The notes under the pieces: model-generated
What the model was told of the DNA's origin: nothing
Seen by the model: only the letters and a program-made list of their open reading frames with translations
The model's database searches: none
Program-made: the position numbers and the translations under genes
Shown: piece by piece, positions 31,044 through 38,658 of the stretch
How positions within the stretch are numbered: the stretch's first letter is position 1
Layout of the letters: each line of letters begins with the position of its first letter
NCBI RefSeq assembly: GCF_016865425.1
Contig: NZ_AP023355.1
Location: 2,230,198 to 2,294,197 of the forward strand
Direction of reading: 5' to 3'
Origin: Actinocatenispora thailandica
GTDB lineage: Bacteria; Actinomycetota; Actinomycetes; Mycobacteriales; Micromonosporaceae
Length of the DNA: 64,000 bases

Positions 31044-33809
31044 ATGCCGAACCGACGAGACGTGCTCCGGCTCGCCGGCGCCGGCACCGCCGGCCTCGCG
31101 GTACCGGCGCTGCTGCCGACCGGCGCGGCCCAGGCGGCCCCGGCGACCGTACCGCTGGACAACGGTTCGGTGCAGCTCTGCTGGTCGAGATCCGGCGCGC
31201 TGCAACGGATCCGGTTGCGCGCGGCGGGCGGCTGGCGGGATCTGCCGCACCCGTCCGGGACGTACTCGGTGCTCGCCGCCGACACCGCACCGACCTCCGA
31301 CGCGGTCGTGCACGGCACCGCCGGAACGGTGCTGGTGCCCGTGACGACGACGGTCGCCCGGCACGGCGCCGCGGTGCGTGCCACCGCCGCCTTCGACCGG
31401 GGCACGCTGGTGGCCGACTGGTCGCTGCACGGTGCCGAGGTGCTCGTCGAGCTGGCGTTCACCGCCGCCACCGACGGCTGGTACTCGATCGCCACGCCGA
31501 CCCTCGCCACCTTCGACGCCGGTGAACTGACCCGCGGGCTCGTCCCCGGGTACTGGACCGGCACCGCACCGCAGGCCGACCCGACCGCCGCCTCCCGGTA
31601 CGGCTTGGGCATCCCGACGATGCCGATGGTGGCCCGGGAACGCAGCGCGCCGACCCCGCTGTCGCTGCTGACCGGCCGGGACGGGTTGACCGTCGCGATG
31701 ATCGCGGAGCCGGGCACCGGCCGCGACCCGTGGCCGGCGGGCGCCTCCGCGCAGACCACCTGGCAGCTAGGCCTCGCCAGCACCGACGCGGCCGGCGACT
31801 TCGCCCCGACCGGGTACCACCCGGTGCTGGGGCAGCCGGGCTCGCGGCTCGCCGCGGGTGACACGGTACGGTTCGGGGTGCGGTTCCTGCTCACCGCGGA
31901 CGGCTGGTTCGCCGCGCTGCGGCACGCGATGACCGAGGTGTACCCGATCGGCGGCTACCTCGCCGTGGCGCGGAACCTGAAGTCGCTGTCCTGGCGGCTG
32001 GACACCTCGCAGGACTTCCTCACCGGCCCGGACTCGCAGTGGCACACCTGGTCGTACGGCGGGCGCACCCTCGGCGCGGAGAGCGCGAAGCTGTCCGACG
32101 TGGGCGCGATGTGGATGCTCGGCCGGCTGTCTGGCGACCCGGTCGTGCAGGCGGAGCGGCTGCCGTACGCGCGGAACTTCAAGCTGGCCCAGCAGCAGGC
32201 CGACGGGGGCCCGTTCCAGGGCGCGGCCCTCGGCGAGTACTTCGGCCGCTACCAGGGGCACGACGACTGGATCAGCGAGAACTTCCGGGCCGGGCAGTCG
32301 GCCAACTACGTCTCGCCGATGTTCACCACGTTCTACGCGCTCGCCGACATGGGAAACATCCTGCTGTTCGACCCGGACGACGCGGAGGTGCGCGACCGGG
32401 TGCGGCTGGCCGCCGACCGGCTGCTCGCCTGGCAGCACGCCGACGGCAGCTTCGACGTCGGCTACCTGCGGGACGACCCGACGACGCTGATGTATCCGGA
32501 GTTGACCGACTACCGCGCCACCTGGTACGGGCTGCTCGTCGCCCACCGCGTCCTCGGCGAGCCGCGCTACCTCACCGCGGCCCGGCGCGGCGCCGACTGG
32601 TTCGTCGCCCATGCCGTCCGCGCCGGGCGCTACCTCGGGGTCTGCGACGACTCCCGGCTGATCCCCGACTTCCACGTGGTGTTCTGCGCCCAGGCGCTGC
32701 TCGACCTGGCCGAGGCCACCGGCAGCGCGACCTACCGGTCGGCCGCAATCGAGGTGGCGCGCACCTACCTGGCGCACCTGTTCACCCACCCGCAGGCCAG
32801 CCGCGACCCGCGTACTTTCGAGGGGCGCACGGTCGAGGAGTGGCAGGTCAGCCAGGCCGGGATGAACTACGAGCACGCCGGGTTCTACGGCACCGCGAAC
32901 TCCCGCGGCCCGATCCTGCTCGCCTGCCACACCGGCGCGTTCGTCCGGTTCCACCGGCTCACCGGCGACCGGGTGTTCCTCGACCTCGCCCGGGCCGCCG
33001 CCCGCGGCCGCGACGCGTTCGTCGACCCGGCGAGCGGCATCCCGTCGTACTACTGGTTCGCCGGTAGCGGCGGTGCGCACACCTACCCGTGGCACGGCTG
33101 GTGGCACCTCGGCTGGCTGGTCGACTACCTGGTCGCCGAGGCCGAACTGCGGTCCGGCGGCGCGATCGCCTTCGACCGCGGCTTCATGACCGCCAAGGTC
33201 GGCGCCAGCAAACCGACCGGCTTCGCCCCGGGCCGGCTGTACGGTCGGGCGGCGCACCTGGTCCGCCCGCACGCGCTGGTGACGGTCGCCGACCCGGACG
33301 TCGACTGGCTCACCGCCCGCTCCGCCGACGGTACGACGCTCTATCTCGTGCTGTTGAACGGATCCCCGACCGCCACCCGCACCACCGCCACGCTGGACCC
33401 GCGCGCCCTGGACCCCGGCCAGCGGGCCGCCTGGGGCAGCACCACCGTGCTGTCCGGCGACGCGAGCCGGGACGGCGACACCATCACCGCGAACCTCGCC
33501 GGCAACGGCCTCGCGGTACTCGCGATCGACGTGTCGCTGAGCGCCGATCCGGCGGGGCCAGTGCACCGCGGCTTCGCCGTCACCGGTACCACGACGCGCC
33601 CGACGGTCACCTGGTCGTACCGGACGACGATCACCTCGTGGCTGCAGTGGCGGCCGGTCGGCGGCAACTGGCGGCAGACCACCCCGGTGCGCGGCCACAG
33701 CTTCCGGGAACAACTCGACCTGTCCACAGTGGATGGTGCCGTCGAGCTGCGGACCGTCACCCGCGGCGCCGACGGTGCGGTCGCCTACGCCCCGGCGATC
33801 CGCCGCTGA
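31044..33809 (+). CDS. Large Tat-exported protein, candidate (alpha/alpha)-barrel glycosidase or lyase
   Basis: A 921-residue protein whose N-terminus (NRRDVLRLAGAGTAGLAVPALL) is a twin-arginine signal. About 35-310 is a beta-rich domain. About 310-690 consists of paired helices with conserved aromatic/His loops (HDDWISENFRAGQSANYVSP, YRATWYGLLVAHRVLGEPRY, YPWHGWWHLGWLVDYLVAEAE), as in (alpha/alpha)6-toroid glycosidases and polysaccharide lyases. The rest is two beta-sandwich-like segments. I cannot assign a CAZy family. It starts 3 bases after the GH16 stop, so the two are translated together and probably act on the same polymer, with this protein processing the released oligosaccharides outside the cell. 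Confidence 0.8.
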   Translation: MPNRRDVLRLAGAGTAGLAVPALLPTGAAQAAPATVPLDNGSVQLCWSRSGALQRIRLRAAGGWRDLPHPSGTYSVLAADTAPTSDAVVHGTAGTVLVPVTTTVARHGAAVRATAAFDRGTLVADWSLHGAEVLVELAFTAATDGWYSIATPTLATFDAGELTRGLVPGYWTGTAPQADPTAASRYGLGIPTMPMVARERSAPTPLSLLTGRDGLTVAMIAEPGTGRDPWPAGASAQTTWQLGLASTDAAGDFAPTGYHPVLGQPGSRLAAGDTVRFGVRFLLTADGWFAALRHAMTEVYPIGGYLAVARNLKSLSWRLDTSQDFLTGPDSQWHTWSYGGRTLGAESAKLSDVGAMWMLGRLSGDPVVQAERLPYARNFKLAQQQADGGPFQGAALGEYFGRYQGHDDWISENFRAGQSANYVSPMFTTFYALADMGNILLFDPDDAEVRDRVRLAADRLLAWQHADGSFDVGYLRDDPTTLMYPELTDYRATWYGLLVAHRVLGEPRYLTAARRGADWFVAHAVRAGRYLGVCDDSRLIPDFHVVFCAQALLDLAEATGSATYRSAAIEVARTYLAHLFTHPQASRDPRTFEGRTVEEWQVSQAGMNYEHAGFYGTANSRGPILLACHTGAFVRFHRLTGDRVFLDLARAAARGRDAFVDPASGIPSYYWFAGSGGAHTYPWHGWWHLGWLVDYLVAEAELRSGGAIAFDRGFMTAKVGASKPTGFAPGRLYGRAAHLVRPHALVTVADPDVDWLTARSADGTTLYLVLLNGSPTATRTTATLDPRALDPGQRAAWGSTTVLSGDASRDGDTITANLAGNGLAVLAIDVSLSADPAGPVHRGFAVTGTTTRPTVTWSYRTTITSWLQWRPVGGNWRQTTPVRGHSFREQLDLSTVDGAVELRTVTRGADGAVAYAPAIRR

Positions 33810-33864
33810 GACCCGGTGCGGGCGGCCGGCTCACCCCTCGCCGACCGCCCGCGCCGCGAGCCGG

Positions 33865-34155
33865 TCAGGCCGCCGGGTGCGCCAACGCGTCGATGGCCCG
33901 GTGCAGATCGGACAGCCGGAGGGTGACGGTGCTGTCGGCGCTCGCGGCCCGCGCCGCGGTCGCGACCAGCTCCCGCAGCACCGCGCTCGGGGTGACGTGT
34001 CGGTGGTCGGCCTCGCCGGCCAGCCAGTCGGCGAGCTCCGCCGGAAGCCGCACCGAGAACACCGTGGAGGCCCGCCGTGGCGCGCGCTCCACCTGTGCGC
34101 CGGACCAGTCGTCGGACTCCAGGGCCTTCATCGCATCGTCCCGAGCCGCGCTCAT
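33865..34155 (-). CDS. Ribbon-helix-helix protein, putative antitoxin
   Basis: A 96-residue protein whose middle segment STVFSVRLPAELADWLAGEA followed by TPSAVLRELVATAARA is a ribbon-helix-helix DNA-binding fold. The acidic N-terminus and Ala-rich C-terminus could contact a toxin. ATG 34155 has a perfect AAGGAGG 7 bases upstream. It follows the small gene at 34232 via a bridging mini-ORF, in the toxin-first order known from BrnTA and HigBA systems. Antitoxin assignment is inferred from fold and pairing. Confidence 0.65.
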   Translation of the reverse strand: MSAARDDAMKALESDDWSGAQVERAPRRASTVFSVRLPAELADWLAGEADHRHVTPSAVLRELVATAARAASADSTVTLRLSDLHRAIDALAHPAA

Positions 34156-34235
34156 GAGGATTCCTCCTTCGTCGGAACGCCCATGAGGCACTGGGGCGCG
34201 CGATTCCCCTGATTCGCTCGCTGCCGCTCGCTCAT
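34152..34235 (-). CDS. 27-codon bridging mini-ORF (putative)
   Basis: Its ATG (34235-34233) overlaps the stop of the upstream small gene, and its TGA (34154-34152) overlaps the antitoxin ATG. This is the third example of this layout in the window. The embedded AAGGAGG is the antitoxin SD. Confidence 0.35.
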   Translation of the reverse strand: MSERQRANQGNRAPQCLMGVPTKEESS

Positions 34236-34519
34236 GCCGAGCCTCCTTCGCCGATCAGCCGGCGCACCGTCGCCCGCTCCGCGTCGGACAGGTCGCGGGC
34301 CGAGACCACCAGGTAGCCGTCGTCGCCCTCCTCGACGAGCGCCACGGTCAGCCACCGGCCGTCCCGGTCGGCGGCGGCGACCCGCAGCACGCCGCCGAGG
34401 TGCTGCCGCAACCGGGGCCGGGCGTGCAGCACGTCGAGCGCCGACTGCCAGCCGACACCGGCCGCGCCGAGGTGGCGGTAGCTCTCGTCGTCGAACCGGT
34501 AGGTCTCGTCCACGACCAT
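34232..34519 (-). CDS. Small basic/acidic protein, putative BrnT-like toxin
   Basis: A 95-residue protein: YRFDDESYRHL, GVGWQSALDVLHARPRLRQHLG, VAAADRDGRWLTVALVEEGDDGYLVVSARDLSDAERATVRRL. The order of strands and the closing segment (VVSARDLSDAER) recall the BrnT/DUF4258-type RNase toxins, in which a similar SARxAxxxER block ends the fold. Similarity is by eye and modest. ATG 34519 is preceded by TATACA 6 bases upstream, so the transcript is probably leaderless; an in-frame GTG two codons earlier and ATG 34552 are alternatives. It forms a two-gene unit with the RHH gene. Confidence 0.55.
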   Translation of the reverse strand: MVVDETYRFDDESYRHLGAAGVGWQSALDVLHARPRLRQHLGGVLRVAAADRDGRWLTVALVEEGDDGYLVVSARDLSDAERATVRRLIGEGGSA

Positions 34520-34525
34520 CTCCAC

Positions 34526-34539
34526 TGTATACGAACGTA
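34526..34539 (-). promoter_or_regulatory. -10 box TATACA overlapping a TACGAACGTA palindrome
   Basis: On the minus strand TATACA (34526-34531) lies 6 bases before ATG 34519. The palindrome TACGAACGTA (34530-34539) overlaps it and is a fitting RHH autoregulation site. The stretch is AT-rich compared with its surroundings. The rest of 34540-34797 holds no supported gene. Confidence 0.5.
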
Positions 34540-34797
34540 AACGGCGAGGCATCCGATCGCCGGCCGGGAATGTCGCGGGCGACAGGCCGGCCGCCCGTTG
34601 CGCAGCTCGGCAGCAGCGCGCACGCCGGATCGGTGCGGGATGTACCGCGCACGCTAGTCGCCGGGTGTGACAGTTCGGCCCGGCCTGAGCGGACCGTCCC
34701 GGTCTGCTGCCGGTGCACACCGACAACCCGGTTGTGCCCGCTCCGGCCGCGACCTACCGTGCGACTCGATCGGGGACCGGAGCGGGCGGAGGCGACG

Positions 34798-35493
34798 ATG
34801 CACGTACTGCTGTCCGGCGTGGTCGGCTCCACCGCGTACGGGCTGGCCGGCCCGGGCTCGGACGTCGACCGGCTCGGCGTCTTCGCGGTGCCCACCGTCG
34901 AGCTGCACGGCCTGCGCCGGCCGACGGAGTCGGTGGTGACCACCGCGCCGGACGTGACGATGCACGAGGCGGCGAAGTGGTGCCGGCTGGCGCTGGGCGC
35001 CAACCCGACCGTCACGGAACTCGCCTGGCTGCCGGACGACCTGTACGAGGTGCGAACCGGGCTGGGCGAGCGGTTGATCGGGATCCGCACCGCGTTCCTG
35101 TCCGCGCCGCGGGTGCGGGACGCGTACCTGGGCTACGCGACCCGGCAGCTGCGGGCACTGTCCGGCGGCGCGGCCGTTCCGGCCGCGGACCGCGAGCTGG
35201 TTCGGCGCCGGAGCGCCAAGCACGCGCGGCACCTGGCCCGGCTGGTGGCGCAGGGCGAGGAGTTGTACCGGACCGGTACCGTGCGGATCCAGCTGGCCGA
35301 CCCGGCCGGGGTCGCCGCGTTCGGCGAGCGGGTCGCCGACGGCGACCTGGCCGCGGCGCGGCGGCTGCTGCGGCGGGCCCGCGAGACGCTGGACACGGTG
35401 CCCAGCGCGCTGCCCGACCGGCCGGACGAGCCGGCCGTGGAGCGCTGGCTGCGATCGGTCCGGGCGGCCCGATGGACGGAGGGGGCGGCGTGA
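34798..35493 (+). CDS. YcgL-like nucleotidyltransferase (DNA polymerase beta superfamily)
   Basis: A 231-residue protein. Its N-terminus has the nucleotidyltransferase signature: Gly10-Ser11 in GSTAYGL and Asp22-X-Asp24 in SDVDRLGVF, the metal-binding DxD. The helical remainder (HEAAKWCRLALGANPTVTELAWLP, RSAKHARHLARLVAQGEELYRTG) matches the COG3541/YcgL group, often annotated as an RNA-repair-pathway polymerase-beta-like protein. It probably transfers a nucleotide to a nucleic-acid or protein end. ATG 34798 has GGAGG 6 bases before it. Its stop overlaps the phosphatase gene (GTGA), so the two products are likely made together. Confidence 0.82.
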   Translation: MHVLLSGVVGSTAYGLAGPGSDVDRLGVFAVPTVELHGLRRPTESVVTTAPDVTMHEAAKWCRLALGANPTVTELAWLPDDLYEVRTGLGERLIGIRTAFLSAPRVRDAYLGYATRQLRALSGGAAVPAADRELVRRRSAKHARHLARLVAQGEELYRTGTVRIQLADPAGVAAFGERVADGDLAAARRLLRRARETLDTVPSALPDRPDEPAVERWLRSVRAARWTEGAA

Positions 35494-35912
35494 CGAGACG
35501 GCCGAGCGCGGTGCTGGTCGACGTGGACGGCACGGTCGCACTGCGCGGCGACCGCTCGCCGTACGACGAGAGCCGGGTGCACCTGGACACGCCGAACCGG
35601 CCGGTGATCGCCACGGTTCGGGCGCTGCACGCGGCGGGGCAGCGGATCGTGTTCTGCTCCGGGCGCACCGACGGCTGCCGGACGGCCACCGAGCGGTGGC
35701 TCGGCGAGCACGTCGCGGTGGCGTACGAGGGCCTGCACATGCGGCGGGTCGGCGACCGCCGGAAGGACTGGGTGGTCAAGTCGGAGCTGTTCCGCGAGCA
35801 CATCGAGCCGCGGTACGACGTGCTGTTGGTCCTGGACGACCGCGACCAGGTGGTGCGGGCCTGGCGCGGCCTCGGCCTCACCGTCTTCCAGGTCGCCGCG
35901 GGCGACTTCTAG
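35490..35912 (+). CDS. T4 polynucleotide-kinase-like 3'-phosphatase (HAD family)
   Basis: A 140-residue HAD phosphatase. The catalytic Asp11-X-Asp13 is in LVDVDGTVAL. RSPYDESRVHLDTPN, FCSGRTDGCR, the HMRRVGDRRKDWVVKSELF segment and the closing LDDRDQVVRAWRGLGLTVFQVAAGDF-type ending follow the phosphatase domain of T4 Pnkp almost block by block. No kinase P-loop is present, so it is a stand-alone phosphatase domain. It would remove 3' phosphates or 2',3'-cyclic phosphates from DNA or RNA ends. GTG 35490 overlaps the nucleotidyltransferase stop, with GGAGGG just upstream. Confidence 0.85.
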   Translation: MTRRPSAVLVDVDGTVALRGDRSPYDESRVHLDTPNRPVIATVRALHAAGQRIVFCSGRTDGCRTATERWLGEHVAVAYEGLHMRRVGDRRKDWVVKSELFREHIEPRYDVLLVLDDRDQVVRAWRGLGLTVFQVAAGDF

Positions 35913-35964
35913 CCGGGTCGCCGGAGGTGGCGATATCGGCTGTCGGACGGCCCGGGGTCGTGGG

Positions 35965-36246
35965 TATGCTGGGGTGGTAGCGGAACGGCGCTGATGGGGA
36001 CAGGTAGCGCCGCAGGCGGCCGAGAGCGATCCGGGGACGGTGGAAGCCCGGTCGGTGCGCGCGGTGGCGAGATCACCCCGGAGCTGCCGGCAGAAAACCG
36101 TCATCGGTGAGTAGATCCGGCATCGCTGCGCAACGAGTGGGTCGCGCCCGGCAGCACGGGTGGCGCGGCCAAGGAGGGTGGTACCGCGGGGCCTGGTCCT
36201 CGTCCCTTCGACGGAGCCGCACACGTCCGCCGGAGGATCGTCGTCG
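35965..36246 (+). promoter_or_regulatory. T-box riboswitch leader of ileS, with -10 box TATGCT
   Basis: TATGCT (35965-35970) is a good -10. The leader contains a GGCGCT / AGCGCC stem closing a GATGGGGACAGGTAG loop (about 35986-36010), a likely Ile specifier ATC (36072-36074), and the T-box antiterminator/antisequestrator core GGGTGGTACCGCGG (36177-36190), which binds the uncharged tRNA-Ile CCA end. There is no terminator with a T-run before ATG 36247; the SD GGAGG is at 36232-36236. This suggests translational control, as known for actinobacterial ileS T-boxes. Confidence 0.88.
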
Positions 36247-38658
36247 ATGACCGACACACCGCTGTACAACGAGGTGCCCGCGCAGGTCGACCTGCCGGCG
36301 CTGGAGCACGAGGTGCTCGCGCTGTGGCGGGACAGCAAGATCTTCGCCAAGTCGATGGCGCAGACCGAGGGCCGTCCCGAGTGGGTGTTCTACGAGGGTC
36401 CGCCGACCGCGAACGGGATGCCCGGCGCGCACCACATCGAGGCGCGGGTGTTCAAGGACGTCTTCCCGCGGTACAAGACGATGAAGGGGTTCCACGTCGG
36501 CCGCAAGGCGGGCTGGGACTGCCACGGGCTGCCGGTCGAGCTGGCGGTGGAGAAGGAGCTGGGCTTTCGTGGCAAGCCCGACATCGAGGCGTACGGCGTC
36601 GCCGAGTTCAACGCCAAGTGCCGCGCGTCGGTGCAGCGTCACGTGGACGCGTTCACCAAGCTCACCGAGCGGATGGGCTACTGGGTCGACCTGTCCGACG
36701 CCTACTGGACGATGGACCCGGCCTACATCGAGTCGGTGTGGTGGTCGCTGAAGAAGATCTTCGACGACGGCCGGCTCAGCCAGGACCACCGGGTGGCGCC
36801 GTGGTGCCCGCGGTGCGGCACCGGGTTGAGCGACCACGAGCTCGCGCAGGGCTACGAGACGGTCGTCGACCCGTCGGTGTACGTGCGGTTTCCGCTCACC
36901 TCCGGCCCGCTGGCCGGCAACACGGCGCTGCTGGTGTGGACCACCACGCCGTGGACGCTGGTGTCCAACACCGCGGTCGCCGCGCACCCCGACGTGGCGT
37001 ACGTGGTGGCCACCGACGGCACCGAGCGGCTGGTGGTGGCCGAGCCGCTGGTCGCCTCGGCGCTGGGAGAGGGCTGGACGACGACCGGTGAGCGGTTCAC
37101 CGGGCGGGAGATGCTGCGCTGGGCCTACCGGCGGCCGTTCGAGCTGGTCGACATCCCGGACGCGCACTTCGTCGTCAACGCCGACTACGTGACCGTCGAG
37201 GACGGCACCGGCCTGGTGCACCAGTCGCCGGCGTTCGGCGCCGAGGACATGCAGGTGGCCCGGGAGTACGGGCTGCCGGTGGTCAACCCGGTGCGCCCGG
37301 ACGGCACCTTCGCGCCGGAGGTCGGTCTGGTCGGCGGGGTGTTCTTCAAGACCGCCGACGAGGCGCTCACCGCCGACCTCGACGCGCGCGGCCTGCTGTT
37401 CCGGCACCTGGCCTACGAGCACTCCTACCCGCACTGCTGGCGCTGCCACACCCCGCTGCTGTACTACGCGCAGCCGTCCTGGTACATCCGCACCACCCAG
37501 GTCAAGGACGAGCTGCTGCGGGAGAACGAGCGCACCACCTGGTACCCGGAGACGGTCAAGCACGGCCGCTACGGCGACTGGCTGAACAACAACATCGACT
37601 GGGCGCTGTCCCGGACCCGGTACTGGGGTACCCCGCTGCCGATCTGGCGCTGCGGTGAGGAGCACCTGACCTGCGTCGGATCGCTCGCCGAACTGGCCGA
37701 GCTGGCCGGCCGCGACCTGACCGGCCTGGACCCGCACCGGCCCTACATCGACGAGGTGACGCTGACCTGCCCGCAGTGCGGCGGCGAGGCCCACCGGGTG
37801 CCGGAGGTCATCGACGCCTGGTACGACTCCGGGTCGATGCCGTTCGCGCAGTGGGGCTACCCGCACCGCAACGTCGAGCAGTTCGAGTCGACCTACCCGG
37901 CCCAGTTCATCTGCGAGGCGATCGACCAGACCCGCGGCTGGTTCTACACCCTGATGGCGATCGGCACGCTGGTGTTCGACCGCTCCTCGTACGAGACGGT
38001 GGTGTGCCTGGGGCACATCCTCGCCGAGGACGGCCGCAAGATGTCCAAGCACCTGGGCAACATCCTCGACCCGATCGAGCTGATGGAAGCCAACGGCGCG
38101 GACGCGGTGCGCTGGTTCATGGCCGCCGGCGGTTCGCCGTGGGCGGCGCGGCGGGTCGGCCACGGCACCATCCAGGAGGTCGTCCGCAAGACGCTGCTGA
38201 CCTACTGGAACACCGTGTCGTTCCAGGCGCTGTACGCGCGGCTGGCGAACTGGTCGCCGTCCGCTGCGGATCCGAAGCCGGCCGACCGCACGCTGCTCGA
38301 CCGGTGGCTGCTGTCCGAGCTCAACACGCTGGTCCGGGAGGTGGACGCGGCGCTGGACGGGTTCGACACGCAGCGCGCCGGGCGGCTGCTCGCCGCGTTC
38401 GTCGACGACCTGTCGAACTGGTACGTGCGCCGGTCGCGGCGCCGCTGCTGGCAGGGCGATCCGGCGGCGCTCGCCACCCTGCACACCGCGATCGAGACGG
38501 TCACCCGACTGCTGGCGCCGATCGTTCCGTTCGTCACCGAGCGGGTCTGGCAGGACCTGGTCCGGCCGGTGACCCCGGACGCGCCGGAGTCGGTGCACCT
38601 GGCGGCGTTCCCGGAACCGGACGAGGCGCTGGTCGACCCGCGGCTGTCGGGCAGATGA
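36247..38658 (+). CDS. ileS: Isoleucyl-tRNA synthetase, N-terminal 803 residues (gene split by frameshift)
   Basis: Catalytic and editing parts of an IleS2-type (eukaryote-like) isoleucyl-tRNA synthetase. The HIGH region appears as GMPGAHHIEAR (about residue 60), followed by GWDCHGLPVE. The CP1 editing domain is about 200-400. The KMSKS loop appears as DGRKMSKHLGN (about residue 598), with the start of the anticodon-binding helices to 803. The frame ends VDPRLSGR-stop. In intact homologues the sequence continues L-S-G-Q-M without interruption, and here one base (a C in GGCCAG) appears to be missing at about 38651-38654. The remaining 243 residues follow in another frame. ATG 36247 has GGAGG 10 bases upstream. 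It is controlled by the T-box leader. Confidence 0.93.
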   Translation: MTDTPLYNEVPAQVDLPALEHEVLALWRDSKIFAKSMAQTEGRPEWVFYEGPPTANGMPGAHHIEARVFKDVFPRYKTMKGFHVGRKAGWDCHGLPVELAVEKELGFRGKPDIEAYGVAEFNAKCRASVQRHVDAFTKLTERMGYWVDLSDAYWTMDPAYIESVWWSLKKIFDDGRLSQDHRVAPWCPRCGTGLSDHELAQGYETVVDPSVYVRFPLTSGPLAGNTALLVWTTTPWTLVSNTAVAAHPDVAYVVATDGTERLVVAEPLVASALGEGWTTTGERFTGREMLRWAYRRPFELVDIPDAHFVVNADYVTVEDGTGLVHQSPAFGAEDMQVAREYGLPVVNPVRPDGTFAPEVGLVGGVFFKTADEALTADLDARGLLFRHLAYEHSYPHCWRCHTPLLYYAQPSWYIRTTQVKDELLRENERTTWYPETVKHGRYGDWLNNNIDWALSRTRYWGTPLPIWRCGEEHLTCVGSLAELAELAGRDLTGLDPHRPYIDEVTLTCPQCGGEAHRVPEVIDAWYDSGSMPFAQWGYPHRNVEQFESTYPAQFICEAIDQTRGWFYTLMAIGTLVFDRSSYETVVCLGHILAEDGRKMSKHLGNILDPIELMEANGADAVRWFMAAGGSPWAARRVGHGTIQEVVRKTLLTYWNTVSFQALYARLANWSPSAADPKPADRTLLDRWLLSELNTLVREVDAALDGFDTQRAGRLLAAFVDDLSNWYVRRSRRRCWQGDPAALATLHTAIETVTRLLAPIVPFVTERVWQDLVRPVTPDAPESVHLAAFPEPDEALVDPRLSGR

